DNA of 64,000 nucleotides from Streptomyces asoensis (lineage in GTDB: Bacteria; Actinomycetota; Actinomycetes; Streptomycetales; Streptomycetaceae), in the NCBI RefSeq assembly GCF_013085465.1, contig NZ_CP049838.1, forward strand, positions 7,750,001-7,814,000, read 5' to 3'. The notes beneath the pieces were generated by a model, which saw nothing but the letters and a program-made list of their open reading frames with translations, made no database searches and was not told where the DNA came from. Positions 46,306 through 54,937 of the stretch are shown here, in pieces; within the stretch, counting starts at the first letter, position 1; each line of letters starts with the position of its first letter. A program made the translations under genes and the position numbers.

Positions 46306-47289
46306 TCAGTGCTCCCGGGCCACCCAGCCGCGTTCGTACGCGTGCCAGCCCAGCTGTAGCCGGGTCGTCACTCCCGTCAGCTCCATCAGCCCCTTCACCC
46401 GGCGCTGCACGGTCCGCAGCCCGAGGTCGAGCTGCTTGGCCGCGCTCGCGTCGGTCATCCCGGCCAGCAGCAGGGAAAGGATCTCCAGGTCGGTGGCGTC
46501 GGGACCGTCCTGGGCATGCTCGACGACGCCGGCCGTGCCGAGGCGCAGCGGCAGCGCCTCCCGCCACACCGACTCGAACAGGCCCGACAACAGTTCCAGC
46601 AACCCGCTGGCGTGCACCACCAGCGCGGCCGGCTCCGCCGAGCGGCCGGTCAGCGGCACCAGGGCGAGCGAGCGGTCGGCGACGACCAGTTTCGTCGGCA
46701 CCTGGTCCACCACCCGCACCTGTTCGTCCCGGCCCAGCGCGGCGGTCAGCTCCGTCATGCCGTCCGGCTGGTCGAGCACCGCCCGCTCCAGTACGACGCG
46801 GTAGCGCACCCCACGGGCGGTCGCCCGCTCCTCGGCGTCGTTCTCGCCGCCGGTCACGGCCACCGGGGTGCCGGTGACCAGCGCGCACACCTCCTCGCTC
46901 GCCCCGAGCTGGATCTGGAGGAAGCGCTGGGTGACGGCGGCGGCGCCCGTCACCACCTCGACCAGGTCGTGCACCGCCGGTTCGGCGGCGGCCGCCCGGT
47001 ACTCCTCGGCGAGCAGGGCCGCCGCCAGCTCGGCCTTCTCCAGCTCGTGCCGCTGCTGGGTGAGCAGCGCGCCCAGGGCGACGCCCGGAGGCGCGGCGAC
47101 CCACCGGCCGGGGCGACCTGAGGACTGCGCGGCGAGACCGTGCCGCTCCAGCCGGCGCAGCGCGCGTTCGGTGTCGTGCTCGCCGAGGGCCAGCCGGCGC
47201 GCCAGGTCGGGCACGTCGGCGGCGCCCACGGACACCAGCGCCCGGTAGGCCGACTCGTGCGTCTCGTCCAGCCCTATCGCTCCCAGCAT
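46306..47289 (-). CDS. Two-winged helix-turn-helix regulator (TrmB-like N-terminus, LuxR-like C-terminus)
   Basis: A 327-residue regulator. The N-terminal helix-turn-helix resembles TrmB regulators (ESAYRALVSVGAADVPDLARRL, ERALRRLERHGL), the middle is a PLD-like ligand domain (about 110-245), and the C-terminus has a LuxR-type helix-turn-helix (DLEILSLLLAGMTDASAAKQLDLGLRTVQRRVKGLMELTGV). This fusion is common in Streptomyces, with no known signal for this member. ATG 47289 has AAGGAG upstream. A tandem TGATCATCCAC repeat lies 125 bp upstream and may be its operator. Confidence 0.85.
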   Translation of the reverse strand: MLGAIGLDETHESAYRALVSVGAADVPDLARRLALGEHDTERALRRLERHGLAAQSSGRPGRWVAAPPGVALGALLTQQRHELEKAELAAALLAEEYRAAAAEPAVHDLVEVVTGAAAVTQRFLQIQLGASEEVCALVTGTPVAVTGGENDAEERATARGVRYRVVLERAVLDQPDGMTELTAALGRDEQVRVVDQVPTKLVVADRSLALVPLTGRSAEPAALVVHASGLLELLSGLFESVWREALPLRLGTAGVVEHAQDGPDATDLEILSLLLAGMTDASAAKQLDLGLRTVQRRVKGLMELTGVTTRLQLGWHAYERGWVAREH

Positions 47290-47736
47290 CGGGGGTTTCT
47301 CTCCTTCTGACGTCCCGTGAGTGGCGGGAAACAGCCACGGCGTAAACCCGCCGCCGCACATCATCGCCGTACCGCCGGTCACTCTGCCAAGGTGTGGCCA
47401 CGGCGGAAACACGTGATCATCCACTGATCATCCACAGCGGAGGTCCAGGAACGCCGCAGACTCGGGTCGGTCGGCCACAACGCCGCGGCGCGGAAACCTT
47501 TCGAGAACGTGATCCGGCTCATGACGCGCAGGGGCGCATAGGGGATATGAGACCGGGTCACCCCATGTCGCCGGGCGGTTCTCCCGTGGGGGGTGGAACC
47601 GCTCGGCGACCTCTGTCGCACCGTGCTTCGCACGGGTGTTCAGGACGTCACTCGGCTTGCTGTTCGACACACCTGCGGTGGCGCATTTTCCGGATGCCCC
47701 GTTTTCATCCGGGCCGTGCGGTGGACAATCGGGGGC
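47290..47736. other. 447-bp divergent intergenic region
   Basis: The region separates the helix-turn-helix regulator and the PP2C-like gene. It contains the TGATCATCCAC direct repeat but no convincing gene, though several short open frames cross it. Confidence 0.5.
47414..47435. promoter_or_regulatory. Tandem 11-bp direct repeat
   Basis: TGATCATCCAC is repeated immediately (47414-47424 and 47425-47435). Each half contains the palindrome TGATCA. One helical turn between copies is a common arrangement for cooperative regulator binding. Confidence 0.5.
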
Positions 47737-49995
47737 ATGAGCCAGCAGGGGGGAAGGCCCACCGGTCACGAGGACGACTGGTGGGGGCAGTTGTACGACG
47801 ACGCCACCGAGGACACGGGGCCCGCGCGCACCGGAGACTCCCTGGACGACCGTTTCGCGTCGGCCGCCGGGGCGGTGCGCTCCGGTGGTGCGACGGAGAG
47901 CGGGGGTACGCCGGACGGCGTCGGCGGTCCCACGTCCACGGCGGCGCCGCACCACCTGAAGGGCGCGGGCGACACGGAGGGCCACGCGGACGGCGCGGAC
48001 GCTCCCGGCGGCGCGGGTCCGGTGCCGGCACCCCGCGGCGAGCGGTCCGGTTCCGCCGGACGGACGGACTGGTGGAGCTCGTCGGCCGCGACGACGGCGG
48101 GGGCGCCACCGTCCCCGGAGGCCGCCGTGCCGCTGCCCCGGAGCCGATCCGCCGCCGAGTCCGCCCCGGGGCGGGACACCGAGTGGGAGATCCCAAGGGA
48201 TACCGGGCCGGACCCCGAACAGGCTGCCGGTGCCGGTGCCGGTGCCGGTGCCGGTGCCGGTGCCGGCGCCGGACGCGACGGCGACGGCGACGTGCGTGAC
48301 GGCTGGAGCGACACCGAGCATGGCACCGAACAGGACGCGGGGCGTGGCACCGGACGCGACGCCGGGCGTGGCACCGGACGCGACGCCGGGCGTGACGGCA
48401 TCGGGCGCGGTCCAGAGCGTGACGTCGCCGAGCAGGGTGTCGGCGTCGGCGCAGGTGCCGTGGAAACGGACCAGGGTGCCGGCCCGCCGGGGCGGCACCG
48501 CGCTCCCTGGGAGCCGCCGTCGGCCACGCCCGCCGGTCCCACGAACTTCCCGCCCCGTCCGCTGCCACCGGGATTCGCCGAGCGGGCGCCCCACGACTCC
48601 GCCCCCGCCCCCTCCGCCGCCGACGGCCTTGCGTCGACGGAGACACCCCCCGGCGCCCCCGAACCCCCGGCGCAGTCCGTCCCGCCCGCGCCTCCGTCCG
48701 CCCCGCCCCCGCCCGCACTGCCGACGACCTCACCCGCCGGGCCGGAGACCGCGACCGCACCCGGCGAGGGCACCGGGTCGGCCTCACTCGCCGCGCCGCC
48801 TCCACCGCCCACGATGCCCCCCGTTCCGGCCCACGCGCCGCCGCCCCCGCAGGCCCCCACCGCCTCCGTCGACGGCTCGGCTGCCCGCCTCTACGCGACG
48901 AACCCCGCGCCCGCCCCCGAACGCGAGCCGGATGCCGAGCGCGCCCCCGTCTCCCCGAGCATCTCCCCGCCGGACCATCCCCCCACCGTCCTCAGCTTTC
49001 CGGCCTTTCCCGCCCTTCCGCCCCTGTCCACCGCCAAGGACTACGTCGGTTCCGGGCCGCCCACCTACGACGCCGAGCCCACCGCTCTTCCGCCCGCGGA
49101 TCCGGACGACCTCGCCGACCTGGTCGCCGACACCGTGTTGGACGGCGCCCGGTACGGAGTCTGGGCGCTGCGGGCCGCGTCGGTGCGGGGGGACTCCGCG
49201 CGGTACCGGGGGGAGCCGCGCCGTGACTCGTTCCTCACCGCACGCTTCGGCGCGGGGGAGCAGGCGCTGATCCTGGTCGCGATGGCGACCGGTGCCCGGG
49301 CGACCCCGGGAGCGCATCGCGCGGCCGCCGAGGTGTGCCGGTGGATCGGGCGGGCCGTGGGCCGCAGTCACGTCCGGCTCGCCGAGGACATGCGGGCGGC
49401 CAGGCGCGGAGACCTGAAGTCGGGCCTGCACCGGCTCACCGACCGCAGCCTCGGCCGGCTCCGCGCCAGCGCCGCCGAACAGGGCCTGGAACCGGAGGAG
49501 TACGCGGCCACCTTGCGTTGTCTCCTCCTGCCCGCCGACCCCGCGTGCCGTACGCGCGTCTTCTTCGGCGTCGGCGCCGGCGGACTGTTCCGGCTGCGTG
49601 GCGGTGTGTGGCGGGACATCGAGCCGCAGGTGGGTGAGGTGGCGGGCGAGCCGGTCGTCGGGTTCGGCTCACTGCCCGCCGAGACGCCCGAGGGCGACCG
49701 GCTCACCATGGACCTGGGCATCACCACACCGCCGAACCCCTACGACCCGGACCCGGGACCTCCCCGCGAGCCGTTCCGTTTCCGCGCCTCCGTAGCCCGC
49801 CCGGGTGACACGCTCCTGATGTGCACCGACGGCCTGGCCGAACCCCTGCGCGGGGAGCCGGAGCTGTCCGCGTACCTGACGGGACGCTGGTCGGGCCCCA
49901 CCCCGCCCGGACTCGCCGCCTTCCTCGCCGACACCCAGGTGAGAGTGAAGGGCTACGCCGACGACCGCACGGCCGCGGCCGTCTGGGAGGCGTAA
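47737..49995 (+). CDS. PP2C-type phosphatase-like protein with long disordered N-terminus
   Basis: A 752-residue protein. Residues 1-440 are Gly/Ala/Pro-rich and probably disordered, with an (AG)n stretch from a hexanucleotide repeat and a GRGTGRDA repeat. The C-terminal 300 residues resemble PP2C-like phosphatases (SVRGDSARYRGEPRRDSFLTARFG, ALILVAMATGARA, RPGDTLLMCTDGLAEPL, GYADDRTAAAVWEA). Only part of the metal-binding set is visible: the CTDG and final DD motifs are present but the first DG motif is not obvious, so activity is uncertain. I chose ATG 47737 because upstream frame sequence is unlike coding. It is followed by the PoxB-like gene after 62 bp. Confidence 0.7.
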   Translation: MSQQGGRPTGHEDDWWGQLYDDATEDTGPARTGDSLDDRFASAAGAVRSGGATESGGTPDGVGGPTSTAAPHHLKGAGDTEGHADGADAPGGAGPVPAPRGERSGSAGRTDWWSSSAATTAGAPPSPEAAVPLPRSRSAAESAPGRDTEWEIPRDTGPDPEQAAGAGAGAGAGAGAGAGRDGDGDVRDGWSDTEHGTEQDAGRGTGRDAGRGTGRDAGRDGIGRGPERDVAEQGVGVGAGAVETDQGAGPPGRHRAPWEPPSATPAGPTNFPPRPLPPGFAERAPHDSAPAPSAADGLASTETPPGAPEPPAQSVPPAPPSAPPPPALPTTSPAGPETATAPGEGTGSASLAAPPPPPTMPPVPAHAPPPPQAPTASVDGSAARLYATNPAPAPEREPDAERAPVSPSISPPDHPPTVLSFPAFPALPPLSTAKDYVGSGPPTYDAEPTALPPADPDDLADLVADTVLDGARYGVWALRAASVRGDSARYRGEPRRDSFLTARFGAGEQALILVAMATGARATPGAHRAAAEVCRWIGRAVGRSHVRLAEDMRAARRGDLKSGLHRLTDRSLGRLRASAAEQGLEPEEYAATLRCLLLPADPACRTRVFFGVGAGGLFRLRGGVWRDIEPQVGEVAGEPVVGFGSLPAETPEGDRLTMDLGITTPPNPYDPDPGPPREPFRFRASVARPGDTLLMCTDGLAEPLRGEPELSAYLTGRWSGPTPPGLAAFLADTQVRVKGYADDRTAAAVWEA
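48226..48267 (+). repeat. Hexanucleotide repeat inside the PP2C-like gene
   Basis: Six GCCGGT units and one GCCGGC unit in tandem encode the (Gly-Ala)n stretch. Slippage would change the disordered linker by two residues per unit without frameshift. Confidence 0.85.
48340..48395 (+). repeat. 24-bp tandem repeat inside the PP2C-like gene
   Basis: Two perfect copies of a 24-bp unit (48340-48363, 48364-48387; starting GGGCGTGGCACC, ending GACGCC) and a partial third encode GRGTGRDA repeats. Confidence 0.85.
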
Positions 49996-50057
49996 CCGAG
50001 TCGCCGCGGCCACTGTGGAGGGATGGACCCGAGGAGACCGAAGGGGTGCGTCGATCC

Positions 50058-51800
50058 ATGGCCAAGCAGAACGTCGCGGAACAGTTCGTGGACATCCTCG
50101 CCCGCGCGGGAGTGCGGCGCCTCTACGGAGTCGTGGGAGACAGCCTCAATCCCGTGGTGGACGCGGTGCGGCGCAACCCCGCCATCGACTGGATCCACGT
50201 CCGTCACGAGGAGACGGCCGCCTTCGCCGCCGGTGCGGAAGCCCAGATCACCGGGAAGCTCGCGGCCTGCGCGGGGTCCTGCGGACCCGGCAACCTCCAT
50301 CTCATCAACGGCCTCTACGACGCCCACCGCTCCATGGCCCCCGTCCTGGCCCTCGCCTCGCACATCCCGTCCAGCGAAATCGGTCTCGGCTTTTTCCAGG
50401 AGACCCACCCCGATCAGTTGTTCCGCGAGTGCAGCCACTACAGCGAGCTGATCTCCAGCCCGAAACAGATGCCCCGGCTGTTGCACACCGCGATCCAGAA
50501 CGCGGTCGGGCGCAGTGGCGTCAGCGTCGTGTCGCTCCCCGGTGACGTCGCCGACCAGCCCGCCCCCGAGAAAGCCGTCGAAACCGCTCTCGTCACCGCC
50601 CGGCCCACCGTCCGCCCCGGCGACGCCGAGATCGACGCGCTCGTCGCGCTGATCGACACGGCCGACAAGGTCACCCTGTTCTGCGGCAGCGGCACGGCCG
50701 GCGCGCATGCCGAGGTCATGGAGTTCGCCGGGAAGATCAAGTCCCCGGTGGGGCATGCGTTGCGCGGCAAGGAACACATTCAGTACGACAATCCGTACGA
50801 CGTCGGGATGAGCGGTCTCCTCGGTTACGGCGCCGCCTACGAGGCCACTCACGAGTGCGACCTGCTGATCCTGCTCGGAACCGATTTCCCCTACAGCGCC
50901 TTCCTCCCCGACGACGTGAAGATCGCCCAGGTCGACGTACGCCCCGAACACCTCGGCCGACGCTCGAAACTGGACCTCGCCGTATGGGGCGACGTAAGGG
51001 AGACCCTGCGCTGTCTCATCCCGCGGGTGCGGGCCAAGGAGAACCGGCGCTTCCTCGACCGGATGTTGAAGAAGCACGCCGACGCGCTGGAGGGCGTGGT
51101 GAAGGCGTACACGCGGAAAGTGGAGAAACACGTTCCCATCCATCCCGAGTATGTCGCCGCCGTCCTCGACGAACTCGCCGACGAAGACGCCGTGTTCACC
51201 GTGGACACCGGTATGTGCAACGTCTGGGCCGCCCGCTATCTCACGCCCAACGGCCGTCGTCGTGTCATCGGTTCCTTCTCCCACGGCTCCATGGCGAACG
51301 CGCTGCCCATGGCGATCGGCGCCCAGTTCACCGACCGCCGCCGTCAGGTCGTGTCGATGTCCGGCGACGGCGGTTTCTCCATGCTGATGGGCGACTTCCT
51401 GACGCTGGTGCAGTACGACCTGCCGGTGAAGGTGGTCCTCTTCAACAACTCATCCCTGGGCATGGTCGAGTTGGAGATGCTGGTCGCCGGTCTGCCCTCG
51501 TACGGCACGACCAACAAGAACCCCGACTTCGCCGCCGTCGCCCGAGCCTGTGGTGCCCACGGGGTGCGCGTCGAGAAGCCCAAACAGCTGGCAGGCGCCC
51601 TGAAGGACGCCTTCCGGCACAAGGGCCCGGCCCTCGTCGACATCGTCACCGACCCCAACGCCCTGTCCATCCCGCCGAAGATCAGCGCCGAGATGGTAAC
51701 CGGTTTCGCACTCTCTGCCTCGAAGATCGTTCTCGATGGCGGAGTGGGCCGGATGCTTCAGCTGGCCCGTTCCAACCTCCGTAACGTGCCCCGACCGTAG
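50058..51800 (+). CDS. Thiamine-diphosphate enzyme, pyruvate oxidase/dehydrogenase type (PoxB-like)
   Basis: A 580-residue ThDP enzyme of the pyruvate:quinone oxidoreductase/acetolactate synthase group. The catalytic Glu of the N-terminal PYR domain is in HVRHEETAAFAAGAEAQ; the thiamine-diphosphate motif GDG(x)26NN begins at GDGGFSMLMGD and ends at VLFNN. The start GVRRLYGVVGDSLNPVVDAV and the FAD-domain segment VGMSGLLGYGAAYEA match PoxB. It would convert pyruvate to acetate and carbon dioxide with membrane quinones as acceptors; the E. coli-type C-terminal lipid-binding helix is not clearly present. It ends 24 bp before the convergent membrane regulator. Confidence 0.85.
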   Translation: MAKQNVAEQFVDILARAGVRRLYGVVGDSLNPVVDAVRRNPAIDWIHVRHEETAAFAAGAEAQITGKLAACAGSCGPGNLHLINGLYDAHRSMAPVLALASHIPSSEIGLGFFQETHPDQLFRECSHYSELISSPKQMPRLLHTAIQNAVGRSGVSVVSLPGDVADQPAPEKAVETALVTARPTVRPGDAEIDALVALIDTADKVTLFCGSGTAGAHAEVMEFAGKIKSPVGHALRGKEHIQYDNPYDVGMSGLLGYGAAYEATHECDLLILLGTDFPYSAFLPDDVKIAQVDVRPEHLGRRSKLDLAVWGDVRETLRCLIPRVRAKENRRFLDRMLKKHADALEGVVKAYTRKVEKHVPIHPEYVAAVLDELADEDAVFTVDTGMCNVWAARYLTPNGRRRVIGSFSHGSMANALPMAIGAQFTDRRRQVVSMSGDGGFSMLMGDFLTLVQYDLPVKVVLFNNSSLGMVELEMLVAGLPSYGTTNKNPDFAAVARACGAHGVRVEKPKQLAGALKDAFRHKGPALVDIVTDPNALSIPPKISAEMVTGFALSASKIVLDGGVGRMLQLARSNLRNVPRP

Positions 51801-51824
51801 GACGATGGCGGCCGGTCAGGGATG

Positions 51825-53393
51825 TCAGTCGCCGGTCGGGACCCACTGACGTTCACCGTTCTCGGAGCCGTACCAGTAGCGCGGCAGTCCCTTGATGCCG
51901 CTCGTGCGGAACGGGCGGCCGCGGTCGTCGATACGGACCGTGCCGGTACGGCCCTGGGACGACCAGTCCAGTTCGAGGTACCAGTCGCAGGCGCAGGTCT
52001 CGGTCCGTGCCGTGACCAGCAGCACCTCGGGGTCGGTGCTGGACACGCGGTAGGGCAGGCTCACCGCCGGGATCGGCGTGCCCGCGTCATTGCCGGCGAC
52101 CGAGTGCGCCACGGGACGGTCCTTGTCCAGGTCGACCGCGAAGTAACGCTTGCTGAGGGAGCCGCCGCAGCCCTGGTCCATGGCGTACGCGGTGCCCGGC
52201 ATGGGTGCGGTGCGCCCCACGACCCGCACGCGCAGCGCCGTCAGCACGACGGCCGTGGAACTGCGGCCCTGCACCGAGATCTCCACGTTGGTCTCCCGCC
52301 CGTGCACCGCTCCCTGGGCGGTCGCCCAGGGGCCGGCGTCCTGCTCCGCCGGGGGCGGTGGAACCTGCGCCGGCGGCTTGTCGATGACGTAGTCGTGACC
52401 GCAACCGAGCGCCCAGACCTGTGAGTCGACCGTCCAGGCGAGCGGTACGCCCGACGCGGGTTTCGAGGCCTTGCCACCGGCCGGGGAGGTGTCCGGGGAG
52501 GGGGAGGTCCTCGCGGGGCGGGCGGAGGCGGAGGCGGTGCCGGGTGTGGGGGAGGTGGTCGAGCCGGCGCCGGGGGTCGGGGAGTGGGACGAGACCGTCG
52601 TCCGGGGCGCGGCCGTGGCGGAACCGGAGGACCGGGCCGCGTCGCCGGAGGCCGAGGGGTGGCCACCGCCGGGCAGCGCGGACAGCGTGCCCAGGGTGGC
52701 GAGCAGTGCGCAGGCGACACCGACGGCGACCGTGGTGCGCCGACGGCGGTACCAACGGCGAGGCGGTACCGGTTTCCCGTCCGGTTTCCGAGCTTGCGTG
52801 TCCGCCGTGAGCCAAGCGTCCGTTTCTGTCGGCGTTTCAGAGGGGTTCGCGGTCTCCGAGGCCGTCGCGGCTTCCGGCGCAACCGGCGTCGCCGTCGTTT
52901 CCCGCGTTACCGGCGTTACCGGCGTTACCGGCGTTACCGGCGTTACCGGCGTTACCGGCGTTACCGGCGTTACCGGCGTTACCGGTAACGCCGTCGTTCC
53001 CGGTGTTTCCGACCGTTCGTAGGCCTCACGTGTTTCCTGAGATTCCTGAGCTTCCTGAGCTTCCTGAGCTTCTTGGGTTTCCCGTGTTTCCCGGGCTTCC
53101 GGTGTCTCCGGAGTCGCCGTGGTCCGGGCCCGCTGGCGGGCCGCCACCGCTCGCAGCCACCGCCGGTGCAGTTCGAGGCGTTCGTCCGGGGTCGCCCCGC
53201 AGAACTCCGCGAGCCGTTCGACGGGGGCGAAATCCTGCGGAACCGCTTCCCCGGCGCAGTACCGGTGCAACGTCGAGGTGTTCATGCCCAGCCGACGGGC
53301 CAGGGAGCCGTAGCTGCGCTCCGTGCGCCCCTTCAGTTCCGTCAGCAGCGCCGCGAACTCCGTCACATCGGCCACACCGTCGTCGGTCGACAC
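51825..53393 (-). CDS. Membrane-anchored helix-turn-helix protein with repeat-encoded linker
   Basis: A 522-residue protein. An XRE-like helix-turn-helix lies at about residues 10-65 (RTERSYGSLARRLGMNTSTLHRYCAG). A low-complexity linker (85-215) is encoded by two 9-bp repeat arrays, giving QEAQEAQEAQE and a run of VTP triplets. A transmembrane helix at about 218-238 (TVAVGVACALLATLGTLSAL) follows a basic stretch. The extracellular side has a Ser/Thr/Pro linker and a cysteine-containing globular domain (335-522; WALGCGHDYVIDK, MDQGCGGSLSKRYFAVD, TETCACDWYLELDW). It may couple an outside signal to DNA binding. GTG 53393 follows GGGGAGA. Confidence 0.8.
   Translation of the reverse strand: MSTDDGVADVTEFAALLTELKGRTERSYGSLARRLGMNTSTLHRYCAGEAVPQDFAPVERLAEFCGATPDERLELHRRWLRAVAARQRARTTATPETPEARETRETQEAQEAQEAQESQETREAYERSETPGTTALPVTPVTPVTPVTPVTPVTPVTPVTPVTRETTATPVAPEAATASETANPSETPTETDAWLTADTQARKPDGKPVPPRRWYRRRRTTVAVGVACALLATLGTLSALPGGGHPSASGDAARSSGSATAAPRTTVSSHSPTPGAGSTTSPTPGTASASARPARTSPSPDTSPAGGKASKPASGVPLAWTVDSQVWALGCGHDYVIDKPPAQVPPPPAEQDAGPWATAQGAVHGRETNVEISVQGRSSTAVVLTALRVRVVGRTAPMPGTAYAMDQGCGGSLSKRYFAVDLDKDRPVAHSVAGNDAGTPIPAVSLPYRVSSTDPEVLLVTARTETCACDWYLELDWSSQGRTGTVRIDDRGRPFRTSGIKGLPRYWYGSENGERQWVPTGD
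52906..52986 (-). repeat. 9-bp tandem array encoding VTP repeats
   Basis: Eight exact GTTACCGGC units (plus-strand reading) and a ninth ending in T. The last unit together with the following AAC forms the palindrome GTTACCGGTAAC. On the coding strand it gives Val-Thr-Pro triplets in the cytoplasmic linker of the membrane regulator. Confidence 0.92.
53034..53105 (-). repeat. 9-bp degenerate array encoding Glu-rich repeats
   Basis: Eight head-to-tail units related to TTCCTGAGC; the first four are almost identical, the others decayed. They encode the QEAQEAQE segment directly after the helix-turn-helix. Confidence 0.85.
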
Positions 53394-53615
53394 CGTTCTC
53401 CCCGTGTTCGTCCGGCCCGGCGGTCATCCCAGGCACACATATACCTGCACGTCAGATGGCCTGGGATGGTTCCACCTCGGCCGATCGGGCGCTGACCGTT
53501 GCACCGGGCCGCCCGGACCGCCGATGCTCTTGGTGTCGCACCGACCAGGGCCGGACCGACCAACCGGCGTCGTAGTGACTACCCACAGCCATGCACTTAC
53601 TCACGGGGGACACCC

Positions 53616-54266
53616 ATGTCCAAGCGCACCCGAGCGGGCACGCTCACCGGGCTCACCGGGCTCACCGGGCTCACCGCACTCACGGCCGCGGGCCTCGCCC
53701 TCGGCACCGTACTCGCCGTACCGGCGGGCGCCGCCACTCCGCGACCGCCCGGTTTCCTCTCGGCCGCCGACCTTCCCCCGCACCCCAGCTCGCCCTGGAC
53801 GGCCGGCAGGGTCACCGCCGGCGCGTCACCGGACGTGGAGGTGGACCGCTGCCTAGGCATGGCGCTGGGCGACGGCTGGGACTCCTGGTACCGGGACTTC
53901 CGGACCGACCTCGACACGAGCGCCCGTCAGGTGAGCGTCGAGCTGTCGAGCGTCAGCGCGGCGAAGGGCCGGTTCTCCCGGGTCGACCAGGACATCAAGT
54001 CCTGTCCCGCGTGGATCGAGCAGGCCGACCCGGAGGTCGAGGCCACGCTCAAGGACTACGGGAGGCTGAACGTGGAGGAAGGCGCCCACGTCTACGGCCT
54101 GCACACCGAGACCTCCTGGGGCGCGACCGACATCCGCCTCCTCTCCGTCGGCCGGGACGGTACGACGGTGACCGTCGTGGACTGGGGCCGGCTGGGCGAC
54201 TTCGGCGACGCCCCGGTGAAGGCCTTCAAGAAGACGACCGTCACGGCCGTCAACAAGCTCCACTGA
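53616..54266 (+). CDS. Small secreted protein with PknH-sensor-like features
   Basis: A 216-residue secreted protein. The signal peptide contains a LTG repeat (TGLTGLTGLTALTAAGLALG) and ends near AGAA at residue 41. The mature part (FLSAADLPPHPSSPW, RCLGMALGDGW, KSCPAWIEQADPEVE, VVDWGRLGDFGDAP) has two cysteines placed as in PknH-type extracellular sensor domains, a tentative match. It is divergent from the membrane helix-turn-helix gene, so it may be its target or partner. It ends in a strong hairpin. Start ATG 53616 has GGGGGA upstream. Confidence 0.7.
   Translation: MSKRTRAGTLTGLTGLTGLTALTAAGLALGTVLAVPAGAATPRPPGFLSAADLPPHPSSPWTAGRVTAGASPDVEVDRCLGMALGDGWDSWYRDFRTDLDTSARQVSVELSSVSAAKGRFSRVDQDIKSCPAWIEQADPEVEATLKDYGRLNVEEGAHVYGLHTETSWGATDIRLLSVGRDGTTVTVVDWGRLGDFGDAPVKAFKKTTVTAVNKLH
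53643..53678 (+). repeat. 9-bp repeat in the signal peptide
   Basis: CTCACCGGG three times and a fourth copy ending in CA encode the LTG repeats of the signal peptide. It is the third 9-bp array in under 800 bp. Confidence 0.85.
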
Positions 54267-54288
54267 CACACGACCACCGAGGAAGAAC

Positions 54289-54336
54289 CGGGGCCGCCGC
54301 CCTCCCGCCACGGGGGTCGGGAGGGTCGGTGGCCCC
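54289..54336 (+). terminator. Long hairpin between the two small secreted-protein genes
   Basis: CGGGGCC-type arms at 54289-54307 and 54318-54337 pair over about 18 bp with one mismatch and one bulge, starting 22 bp after the stop. This is a strong terminator candidate. Confidence 0.75.
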
Positions 54337-54403
54337 GTACGACCGCACAGCCACCAGTCAGGCCGGACAGGCCGCACACACGAGACATACGGGGAACACG
54401 CAC

Positions 54404-54937
54404 ATGATCAGCAACAACAGCACGACCGGTGACATCAGCACGACCGGCAGGAGCAGCGCGACCGGTGACAGCAAGGCCCGTTTCCGTACCGCCCGCCGTC
54501 GTACGGCCCTGGCCGCCGGCCTCGCCCTGGCCCTCGGTCTCGGCGTGACGGCGCAGGCCTCCGCCGGCAGCCCGCGCAGCGTGAGCGGCAAGCCGTCCGA
54601 CAACATCACGCGCATCGCCGACTTCTACGGCGCCTACATCGACGCGGTGACCGACGAGGGCGGCGACAAGCTCGCGGACGAACTCCGCAAGCACTACCTC
54701 ACCCCCGCCTTCCAGAAGGAGCTGGCGGCCTGGGAGGACAAGAACCACGCCAACGGCGTCCTCCAGGCCCAGAACGTCCCGCTCGCGTGGAAGGTCACCG
54801 ACAACGGCACGGCGAACTACACGGAGGCCGTCGTCACCCTCACCTGGGGCAGCGGGACCACGAAGCTCATCGTCGACATGACCCGCGGCACCCACAAGAT
54901 CTTCCACATCGGCACGACGGGAGTCGAGGCCGGCTAG
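54404..54937 (+). CDS. Small secreted protein of unknown function
   Basis: A 177-residue protein with a Thr/Ser-rich N-region (DISTTGRSSATGDS), a basic RTARRR stretch and a signal segment (TALAAGLALALGLGVTAQASA, about 33-53). The mature domain of about 120 residues (ITRIADFYGAYIDAVTDEGGDKLADELRKHYLTPAFQKELAAWEDKNHANGV, then beta-strands TEAVVTLTWG, TKLIVDMTRGTHKIFHI) looks like a small alpha+beta NTF2-type fold. I do not recognise the family. It follows the previous secreted protein behind a terminator. Confidence 0.7.
   Translation: MISNNSTTGDISTTGRSSATGDSKARFRTARRRTALAAGLALALGLGVTAQASAGSPRSVSGKPSDNITRIADFYGAYIDAVTDEGGDKLADELRKHYLTPAFQKELAAWEDKNHANGVLQAQNVPLAWKVTDNGTANYTEAVVTLTWGSGTTKLIVDMTRGTHKIFHIGTTGVEAG

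Noticed and set aside
47379..47633. 84-codon minus-strand ORF in the gap upstream of the helix-turn-helix regulator
   Set aside because: Arg/Ser-rich translation, no ribosome binding site and no recognisable motif.
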